A stretch of DNA of 37,189 nucleotides from Mycobacterium sp. (lineage in GTDB: Bacteria; Actinomycetota; Actinomycetes; Mycobacteriales; Mycobacteriaceae): the NCBI GenBank assembly GCA_025966225.1, contig JAOPVI010000151.1, positions 1-37,189 on the forward strand, read 5' to 3'. Below, one piece after another: positions 31,199 through 37,189 of the stretch. Position 1 is the first letter of the stretch; each line of letters opens with the position of its first letter. The notes under the pieces are model-generated. The model was not told the DNA's origin. It did not search any database and saw nothing but the letters and a program-made list of their open reading frames with translations. The translations under genes were made by a program, and so were the position numbers.

Positions 31199-32233
31199 AT
31201 GTCCAACAACATCAAGTCCCGCTGGTTGCCCGCCGCGGCCGTCGCCGTGACGGCCACGCTGCTGGCTGCCTGCGGCGGCGGCTCCAGCGACACCGCAGGC
31301 GGCGGGTCGGGTGGCGGCAATGCCGCGACGACGCTGACCCTGGTCGCGTATTCCGTGCCGCAACCGGGCTGGGACAAGGTCATCCCGGCTTTCGAGGCCA
31401 CTCCCGAAGGGAAGGGCATTGCGGTGACGACGTCGTACGGCGCATCGGGCGACCAGTCGCGCGGCGTCGTCGACGGCAAGCCGGCCGACTTGGTCAATTT
31501 CTCCGTCGAACCGGACGTCACCCGGCTGGTCAAGGCGGACAAGGTCGCCAAGGACTGGAATGCCGATGCCACCAAGGGCATTCCGTTCACCTCGGTGGTG
31601 ACGCTGGTCGTGCGCAAGGGCAACCCGAAGAACATCCACGACTGGGACGACCTGCTGCAACCGGGCCTCGAGGTCGTCACCCCGAACCCATTGAGCTCAG
31701 GTTCGGCCAAGTGGAACCTGTTGGCGCCGTACGCCGCCAAGAGCAACGGGGGTCAGGACGCCGCAGCTGGACTGGACTACATCAACAAGCTGGTCACCCA
31801 GCACGTCAAGACCCGGCCGGCATCCGGAAAGGACGCCACCACCCTGTTCGTTGGTGGCACGGGTGACGTCTTGATCAGCTACGAGAACGAGGCGATCAAC
31901 ACCGAACGCCAGGGCAAGGACGTCGAGCACATCACCCCGCCGCAGACGTTCAAGATCGAGAACCCCGTCGCGGTCACGACGACCACCGCCCACGCCGATG
32001 CGGCAAACGCGCTGAAGAACTACCTCTACGCCCCGGATGGTCAGAAGGTCTGGGCCGAGGCCGGTTTCCGACCGGTCGACCCCGGGGTGCTGGCCAACTT
32101 CGCCAAGGACTTCCCGACGCCGGAGAAGTTGTGGACCATCGCCGACCTCGGTGGTTGGAGCGCCGTTGATCCTGCACTGTTCGACAAGGACAATGGGTCG
32201 GTCACGAAGATCTACAAGGCGGCCACTGGATGA
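31199..32233 (+). CDS. subI: Sulfate ABC transporter substrate-binding lipoprotein
   Basis: 344 residues from ATG 31199, with GGAAAGG upstream. The lipoprotein signal ends LLAAC (Cys25), followed by a Gly/Ser linker. The binding domain has LTLVAYSVPQPGWDKVIPAF, TTSYGASGDQSRGVVDGKPAD, VVTLVVRKGNPKNIHDWDDLL, VVTPNPLSSGSAKWNLLAPY, VLISYENEAI and WAEAGFRPVDP, all typical of sulfate/thiosulfate binding proteins. It delivers sulfate to CysT/CysW; the next start overlaps its stop (ATGA). It is a different branch from the Sbp-type protein at 10198. M. tuberculosis Rv2400c is the syntenic counterpart. Confidence 0.95.
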   Translation: MSNNIKSRWLPAAAVAVTATLLAACGGGSSDTAGGGSGGGNAATTLTLVAYSVPQPGWDKVIPAFEATPEGKGIAVTTSYGASGDQSRGVVDGKPADLVNFSVEPDVTRLVKADKVAKDWNADATKGIPFTSVVTLVVRKGNPKNIHDWDDLLQPGLEVVTPNPLSSGSAKWNLLAPYAAKSNGGQDAAAGLDYINKLVTQHVKTRPASGKDATTLFVGGTGDVLISYENEAINTERQGKDVEHITPPQTFKIENPVAVTTTTAHADAANALKNYLYAPDGQKVWAEAGFRPVDPGVLANFAKDFPTPEKLWTIADLGGWSAVDPALFDKDNGSVTKIYKAATG

Positions 32234-33111
32234 CAGCTGTCATCGACCCGAATCCTGAAGCCTCCCGTCCCGGCCCTGACGATGTCAGGCCGGGGCGGGG
32301 CGGTGTCTTCAGGGGCAATCGCTACGGCAGCACGTCGTTACGGGTCGGAGTCGCATCCATCTGGTTGAGCGTCATCGTGCTGCTGCCGCTCGCAGCGATC
32401 CTCTGGCAGTCCGCAGGCGGAGGATGGGAGGCGTTCTACCTGGCCGTGACCTCGCACAGCTCGGTGGCGGCGTTCAAGGTCACGCTGACCATCTCGCTTG
32501 GGGTGGCGGTCATCAACCTCTTCTTCGGGCTGTTGGTGGCGTGGGTGCTGACCCGTGACGAGTTTTGGGGCAAGAGGCTGGTCGAGGCCATCATCGATCT
32601 TCCGTTCGCCCTACCCACCATCGTGGCAAGTCTGGTGATGCTCGCGCTCTACGGACCGCACAGCCCAGTCGGCATTCATGTTCAGCAGACCAAGTGGGGT
32701 GTCGGCATCGCGCTGCTGTTCGTGATCCTGCCGTTCGTGGTGCGTTCGGTGCAGCCGGTGCTGCTGGAGCTCGATCGCGAGACCGAGGAGGCGGCGGCCT
32801 CCCTTGGCGCCAACAACTGGACGATCTTCAAGTCCGTGATCCTGCCCGCACTGCTGCCGTCGCTGCTGTCCGGCGCGGGCCTCGCGTTCTCCAGGGCCAT
32901 CGGCGAGTACGGCTCGGTGGTGCTGATCGGCGGTGCGATTCCAGGCAAGACCGAGGTGGCGTCGCAAGCGATCCGGAATGCGATCGAAACCGACGACCGC
33001 ACGGGTGCGGCCGCTATTTCGATTGTGCTGTTGGTCTTTTCGTTCGTCGTATTGTTCGTGCTGCGCACGCTGGGGTCGCGGGCGGCAAAACGCGAGGAGC
33101 TCGCTCGATGA
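32230..33111 (+). CDS. cysT: Sulfate ABC transporter permease CysT
   Basis: 293 residues, six membrane segments, with the permease loop facing the ATPase (ETEEAAASLGANNWTIFKSVILPALLPSLL) and the CysT/CysU stretch DLPFALPTIVASLVMLALYG. It forms the sulfate channel with CysW. The N-terminal 35 residues are Pro/Gly/Arg-rich and cytoplasmic, longer than in E. coli CysT. Start overlaps subI by 4 nt and stop overlaps cysW by 4 nt, so the subunits are translationally coupled. Confidence 0.95.
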   Translation: MTAVIDPNPEASRPGPDDVRPGRGGVFRGNRYGSTSLRVGVASIWLSVIVLLPLAAILWQSAGGGWEAFYLAVTSHSSVAAFKVTLTISLGVAVINLFFGLLVAWVLTRDEFWGKRLVEAIIDLPFALPTIVASLVMLALYGPHSPVGIHVQQTKWGVGIALLFVILPFVVRSVQPVLLELDRETEEAAASLGANNWTIFKSVILPALLPSLLSGAGLAFSRAIGEYGSVVLIGGAIPGKTEVASQAIRNAIETDDRTGAAAISIVLLVFSFVVLFVLRTLGSRAAKREELAR

Positions 33112-33920
33112 CGGTCTCGCCGTTCTTCAAGTACCTGTTCCGCTACGTCGCGTTGGCCTATCTGTTGGTGCTGTTGATAGTCCCCGTTGGGCTGATCCTG
33201 TGGCGCACGTTCCAGCCAGGCGTCGGGGCGTTCTTCGCGTCGATCAGCACGCCTGCTGCGGTGTCGGCGCTGCAACTGTCGCTGTTGATCGTCGCGATCG
33301 TCGTGCCGCTGAACGTGCTCTTCGGGGTGCCGACCGCGCTTGTGTTGGCGCGCAACAAGTTCCGAGGAAAGAGCGCCCTGCAGGCCGTCATCGACCTGCC
33401 GTTTGCAGTATCGCCGGTGGTCGTCGGCGTGTCGCTGATTCTGCTCTGGGGTTCGGCGGGTGCGTTGGGCTTCTTCGAGAACGACTTGGGAATCAAGGTC
33501 ATCTACGCCTTCCCCGGGCTGGTGCTCGCGAGCATCTTCGTGACCGTGCCGTTCGTCATCCGCGAGGTGGAGCCGGTGCTCCACGAGCTCGGCACCGACC
33601 AGGAGGAGGCCGCAGCGACGCTGGGATCGCAGTGGTGGCAGACGTTCTGGCGGATCACGCTTCCGTCGATTCGGTGGGGTTTGACCTACGGCATCGTGCT
33701 CACGATCGCCCGTACGCTCGGCGAGTACGGCGCCGTGATCATGGTGTCCTCCAACCTGCCAGGACAGTCGCAGACGTTGACGCTGCTGGTCTCAGGCCGA
33801 TACGACTCCGGTAACGAGTACGGCGCCTACGCGGTCTCCACGCTGCTGATGGGTGTCGCCGTCATCGTGCTGATTGCGCAAGTCATCCTCGACGCCAGGC
33901 GCGCCCGGGCGGCAAAATGA
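33108..33920 (+). CDS. cysW: Sulfate ABC transporter permease CysW
   Basis: 270 residues from ATG 33108. It has six membrane segments and family stretches [40 protein letters not shown], the EAA loop [21 protein letters not shown] and [20 protein letters not shown]. It pairs with CysT in the sulfate importer. cysA starts 22 bp downstream behind its own AAGGAG, the only gap in the operon. Syntenic with M. tuberculosis Rv2398c. Confidence 0.95.
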   Translation: MTVSPFFKYLFRYVALAYLLVLLIVPVGLILWRTFQPGVGAFFASISTPAAVSALQLSLLIVAIVVPLNVLFGVPTALVLARNKFRGKSALQAVIDLPFAVSPVVVGVSLILLWGSAGALGFFENDLGIKVIYAFPGLVLASIFVTVPFVIREVEPVLHELGTDQEEAAATLGSQWWQTFWRITLPSIRWGLTYGIVLTIARTLGEYGAVIMVSSNLPGQSQTLTLLVSGRYDSGNEYGAYAVSTLLMGVAVIVLIAQVILDARRARAAK

Positions 33921-33942
33921 GTCTTCACAAGGAGATGTCCCA

Positions 33943-35028
33943 ATGACCAGCAGCGAAGTGCCGAAGAAGAACGCGATCACCGTCCGCGGCGCCAACAAGC
34001 GATACGGCGACTTCGTCGCGCTCGACAACATCGACTTCGACGTGCCCGAGGGCTCGCTCACTGCGCTGCTCGGACCAAGCGGATCGGGCAAGTCGACTCT
34101 GTTGCGGGCCATTGCCGGGCTCGATGAACCGGACACCGGCACCATCACGATCAAGGGCCAGGACGTCACCCGCGTCTCACCCCAACGCCGCGAGATCGGT
34201 TTCGTGTTCCAGCACTACGCGGCGTTCAAGCACATGACCGTACGAGACAACGTCGGGTTCGGACTCAAGATCCGCAAGCGTCCGAAGGACGAGGTCAAGG
34301 CCAGGGTCGACGACCTACTCGAGATCGTCGGCCTCAGTGGCTTCCAGACCCGGTACCCCAATCAGTTGTCGGGCGGCCAACGCCAGCGCATGGCGCTGGC
34401 CCGCGCGCTGGCCGTCGATCCGAAGGTGCTGCTGCTCGACGAGCCGTTCGGTGCGCTCGACGCGAAGGTGCGTGAGGACTTGCGGGCCTGGCTGCGCAGG
34501 CTGCACGACGAGGTGCACGTGACGACGGTGCTGGTCACCCACGACCAGGCCGAGGCGCTCGACGTGGCCGACCGCATCGCAGTGCTCAACAAGGGCCGCA
34601 TCGAACAGGTCGGCTCACCGACCGAGGTCTACGACAGGCCGTCGAGCGCGTTCGTGATGTCGTTCCTCGGCGCGGTCTCCTCGCTCAACGGAACGATGGT
34701 CCGCCCGCACGACATCCGCGTCGGCCGCAATCCGGACATGGCGATCGCGCAGACGGACGGCAACGTGGCGTCCACCGGAGTAATCCGCGCCGTCATCGAC
34801 CGAATCGTCATGCTGGGCTTCGAAGTTCGCGTCGAGTTGACCAGCGCCGCCAACAACACCCCGTTCACCGCGCAGATCACCCGCGGCGACGCCGAGGCGC
34901 TCGGGCTCAAGGAGGGCGACACCGTATACGTGCGGGCCACCCGTGTGCCGCCGATTCCCGGGGTAGCGGCAGCGCCGGGCGACGCGGTCGCAACGGCGGC
35001 CGATGCCGAGGCGCTCACCAAGGCCTGA
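33943..35028 (+). CDS. cysA: Sulfate ABC transporter ATP-binding protein CysA
   Basis: 361 residues from ATG 33943 (AAGGAG 8 nt upstream). It has Walker [10 protein letters not shown] (44-52), signature [15 protein letters not shown], Walker [13 protein letters not shown] and the switch His in [11 protein letters not shown]. It then has the CysA/PotA regulatory TOBE-type tail ([15 protein letters not shown] ... [19 protein letters not shown]). It drives sulfate or thiosulfate import through CysT/CysW. It ends the operon, converging with the membrane protein at 35039. No gene for sulfate activation (cysDNC) is in the window. Confidence 0.95.
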   Translation: MTSSEVPKKNAITVRGANKRYGDFVALDNIDFDVPEGSLTALLGPSGSGKSTLLRAIAGLDEPDTGTITIKGQDVTRVSPQRREIGFVFQHYAAFKHMTVRDNVGFGLKIRKRPKDEVKARVDDLLEIVGLSGFQTRYPNQLSGGQRQRMALARALAVDPKVLLLDEPFGALDAKVREDLRAWLRRLHDEVHVTTVLVTHDQAEALDVADRIAVLNKGRIEQVGSPTEVYDRPSSAFVMSFLGAVSSLNGTMVRPHDIRVGRNPDMAIAQTDGNVASTGVIRAVIDRIVMLGFEVRVELTSAANNTPFTAQITRGDAEALGLKEGDTVYVRATRVPPIPGVAAAPGDAVATAADAEALTKA

Positions 35029-35038
35029 CGCCTAGCGC

Positions 35039-35776
35039 TCAGCGGATCGGGTCGTCGCGCCACGCGAAGCTGTTGACGTACTTGCCCATGTCCATCGCCA
35101 GGAAGAAGTTGGCACCCGAGGGGTGGCCGGAGCCGAACTCCGGACTGAATTCGTGGTACGGGCCTGCCCCCGCTGCGATCAGCGCAAGCCCGTTCTTCTC
35201 CGCGGCCATGACCAGCACCCGCAGGCGCTCGCTCTGCGCGCCGGTCGGGAACACGTCGGCCACCACGCCGAACCCCGGTTGGTATCCGACCACGGCATTG
35301 GGTATCTCGTAGTCGATCGTCGCGTCCGGGTAGGTCTTCTTGATCAGGTCCTCGACGAGCTGACGTGGCGTCCGGCCAGCGGCGGGCTCACCGAACAGCC
35401 GCAGCGTCCCGCCGTCTCCGGCATGAAGCTCCAACGTCACCCCGTTCGGATCGAAGGTCGACGTGTACGCCGTCTCCTCGCCGGGGTATGAGACTGAAAA
35501 CGCGCCGTCCGCGGACGTGAAGCGGGGATTGACGGTAACGGGCTGGCCGATCGGCGGCCGTCCACAATCGGGTGGACAGACGTAGTTCACCTGGGCCGGC
35601 GTGAGCCACAGCGACACGGCGACCGTTGCCGCAACCACGACGCCGATGGCCAAGCCCAACATCACCAGCAGGCGACGGATCGAGGTGTGGCGCACCGTCG
35701 GCGCCTGATACGACTCACCGGGAACCGAGTGTCCCGGCCAGCGTGGCGACGCGGCGTGGGTCGAGGGAGCGTTCAT
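35039..35776 (-). CDS. Membrane-anchored extracytoplasmic protein of unknown function
   Basis: 245 residues from ATG 35776 (MNAPSTHAASPRW), which overlaps the upstream stop as ATGA; the longer frame to 35917 is rejected for that reason. A cytoplasmic tail of about 45 residues is followed by one membrane helix (RLLVMLGLAIGVVVAATVAVSLW). An outer domain has a Cys pair (VCPPDCGRPPIG), then FTSADGAFSVSYPGEETAY and repeated beta patterns. No known family is recognised. It is coupled to the zinc-ribbon membrane protein at 35773, so the two probably work together. Confidence 0.75.
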   Translation of the reverse strand: MNAPSTHAASPRWPGHSVPGESYQAPTVRHTSIRRLLVMLGLAIGVVVAATVAVSLWLTPAQVNYVCPPDCGRPPIGQPVTVNPRFTSADGAFSVSYPGEETAYTSTFDPNGVTLELHAGDGGTLRLFGEPAAGRTPRQLVEDLIKKTYPDATIDYEIPNAVVGYQPGFGVVADVFPTGAQSERLRVLVMAAEKNGLALIAAGAGPYHEFSPEFGSGHPSGANFFLAMDMGKYVNSFAWRDDPIR

Positions 35777-36993
35777 CGACCTTCGGGTGCCGCGTCGACC
35801 GGAATGGGGCGATGGCTCCGTCGAGCCGCCCGCGATGTCCGTGATGCCGCGTGGGCGGCGATCCCGCAGTTGGCGCAGAACGCCAGATCGGGCACCACGT
35901 GGTCGCATTGAGTGCACAGCACCGGCTCGTCACGGCTGGTGTCGTCGGATGTCTCAAGCAGCAAGGTGCGGTGCAGAACGACCCGTAGCGCCACCAGCGC
36001 CGACACCGTGATCAAGGCGTACAGACCCACGATTTGGCTATACGAGATCCAGGCGTAGTCGATCCGGTTCTGCGCGACGTAGACGAGTAGGGCGATGAGG
36101 ACGGCCGGCGCAGCGGACGTCACCGAGTACCAGTGTTGAACGGACCTCGGGTCCGCGCGCCGCCTGAACCAGAGCGTCGCACCCACCAGGCCGCCGACGG
36201 CCGCCGCAGTCAGCGGTGCGGCGACGCCCCGGATCGCTGCCAGCGCAAAGAGCGCGTCGATCGGAAAGTCCTTGGCCACCAGTCCATTCGCGAATTCCGG
36301 CGCCGCCCGGGTGAGCACGCCTGCACCGGTGAAACAGAGCGCTGCGAGCGCCCCGATCGCGAACCCATCCAACGACTCCCGGATACCCGGGCGCACCAGC
36401 CGAATCACGGCGACCGGCGCGAGCATGAGCAGGACGCCGCCGATGGGAATCAGCAGCAGGTTTATCAGCTGCTCCGCAGTGGTCATCGGCGTGCCCAGCA
36501 CGTCGTCGAAAGTGCGCTTCCAGATGGCTTCGGTTCCGATCGCCCAGCCGACGCCGATCACGATGGCGAGTACCGCGGTGACCGCCAGGGTCACGACGGA
36601 CTGATCGCGGAACGCGTCCGATTCACGCAGATACAGAACGAACAGCAACGGCAGCCCGAGCGAGCTGATGCCGATCAGCGGCGGTTGCCAGCGCAGGAGT
36701 GCGAAGCCAACGAGCAGCGCGAGTAGCACGATCAGCGCCACCCGGAAGGCCGACCGGGATCGGCGCGGCACCCGCGGGAAGAGCGACGTCGCGATCGACG
36801 GGCGCAACACGTGCTCGTTCGGTGCCGCGGCGAAGGCCCGGATTCGCAGCGACGCGAGCCCACCGAAACGCGACGGCGACTGGGTCGCGCCGCACGCCCC
36901 GCAGTACGTGCCTGCCGGGACGTCCGCGCCGCATGCGAGGCAAGGCACGGTGGGCAACGATTCCCGGCCCTCGGCAGACTCCCCGGAGGTCAC
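35773..36993 (-). CDS. Polytopic membrane protein with zinc ribbons at both ends
   Basis: 406 residues from GTG 36993. The N-terminus has a zinc-ribbon pattern C18-x2-C21 ... C31-x2-C34 (PCLACG, YCGACG). A second ribbon sits near the C-terminus (LCTQCDHVVPDLAFCANCG). Between them are about nine to ten membrane helices (for example VALIVLLALLVGFALL, VTLAVTAVLAIVIGVGWAIG, LLLIPIGGVLLMLAPVAVIRL). This layout resembles the 'zinc ribbon domain-containing' membrane proteins of unknown function in actinobacteria. Its GTG start overlaps the stop of the peptidase gene and its stop overlaps the next gene, making a three-gene coupled unit. Confidence 0.75.
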   Translation of the reverse strand: MTSGESAEGRESLPTVPCLACGADVPAGTYCGACGATQSPSRFGGLASLRIRAFAAAPNEHVLRPSIATSLFPRVPRRSRSAFRVALIVLLALLVGFALLRWQPPLIGISSLGLPLLFVLYLRESDAFRDQSVVTLAVTAVLAIVIGVGWAIGTEAIWKRTFDDVLGTPMTTAEQLINLLLIPIGGVLLMLAPVAVIRLVRPGIRESLDGFAIGALAALCFTGAGVLTRAAPEFANGLVAKDFPIDALFALAAIRGVAAPLTAAAVGGLVGATLWFRRRADPRSVQHWYSVTSAAPAVLIALLVYVAQNRIDYAWISYSQIVGLYALITVSALVALRVVLHRTLLLETSDDTSRDEPVLCTQCDHVVPDLAFCANCGIAAHAASRTSRAARRSHRPIPVDAAPEGR

Positions 36994-37189
36994 CGCGGCG
37001 CAACGCCCTTCTGGATGTCCAGAAGGTCGTGGACGAGGCCTTCGACGTCTGGGGTTCCGAGTCCCGTCACTAGGTCGTATCCGGGCGTGGACATGTCGAC
37101 CGCGTTCGCGCCCAGGCTGACGTCGCGGAAGCCGGGCGCATTGGCGCCCGCCGCCACCCGGTAGAGCAACGGATTCAGGTCGCCAAGTG
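36990..37189 (-). CDS. Sedolisin (S53) family peptidase, C-terminal end (5' part outside window)
   Basis: About 65 residues at the window edge, entering in frame and stopping at TGA 36990-36992, which overlaps the next GTG. NPLLYRVAAGANAPGFRDVS followed by PGYDLVTGLGTPDVEGLV is the typical end of S53 serine-carboxyl peptidases, holding the calcium-site acidic residues (F-R-D-V, G-Y-D-L-V-T-G-L-G). These are secreted acid peptidases. The catalytic Ser-Glu-Asp part is not in the window. Confidence 0.75.
   Translation of the reverse strand, partial: LGDLNPLLYRVAAGANAPGFRDVSLGANAVDMSTPGYDLVTGLGTPDVEGLVHDLLDIQKGVAPR

Overview
The window is a piece of a mycobacterial chromosome, most likely a fast-growing Mycolicibacterium-type species. 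The evidence is the high GC, the frequent GTG starts, and a gene order that matches the M. tuberculosis block Rv2406c-Rv2397c: CBS protein, PemK-like protein, lepA, lppR, GH15 trehalase, small membrane protein, subI, cysT, cysW, cysA. Gene order in relatives is quoted from memory and was not checked by a search.

Layout. 1-3528: end of a CBS-domain gene, a GNAT acetyltransferase, a convergent PemK/MazF-like gene, and lepA. lepA has no ATG, GTG or TTG upstream of its GTP-binding P-loop and appears to start at an ATC codon. 3534-4223: a frameshift-riddled lppR-like lipoprotein pseudogene. About 4224-28500: a block of roughly 24 kb, placed between genes that are neighbours in M. tuberculosis, almost wholly given to acquiring and handling sulfur. 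28529-35028: the conserved core resumes with trehalase, tiny membrane proteins and the sulfate ABC importer subI-cysT-cysW-cysA. 35039-37189: two membrane proteins and the end of a sedolisin-type peptidase.

The sulfur block has five modules. (a) Sulfane-sulfur handling: rhodanese-DUF2892, an FAD/NAD(P)-binding protein, and a divergent metallo-beta-lactamase/rhodanese/rhodanese protein like CstB. (b) Inorganic sulfate uptake: a membrane-anchored Sbp-type sulfate-binding protein next to a SulP permease with a STAS domain, without ABC permease partners. (c) An arylsulfotransferase-like beta-propeller protein followed by two tiny ORFs chained by 4-nt overlaps into (d) an apparent operon of ssuC-ssuB-ssuA, a DszA-family monooxygenase, an ABC-2 exporter pair, an AprA-like flavoprotein and a two-cluster ferredoxin. 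(e) A minus-strand operon of three luciferase-like monooxygenases plus a DUF1684 gene, with a divergent MsnO8-type monooxygenase. Together these suggest scavenging of sulfonates, sulfones, sulfate esters and related organosulfur, release of sulfite or sulfate, and control of reactive sulfane sulfur. No flavin reductase is visible for the five flavin-dependent monooxygenases.

Regulation. Upstream of subI lies a 30-codon ORF whose ATG sits 7 nt after a -10-like TACAGT, so it would be leaderless. It ends in His-Cys-Cys-Arg-stop, matching the polycysteine leaderless attenuators described in mycobacteria. Weaker Cys-containing short ORFs precede the rhodanese gene, the 163-aa unknown gene and the Sbp gene. 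Gene debris (an acyl-CoA dehydrogenase tail, a frameshifted DUF732 gene, an MgtC head and a luciferase-like tail) marks the edges of the modules. I saw no rRNA, tRNA, CRISPR array or insertion sequence.
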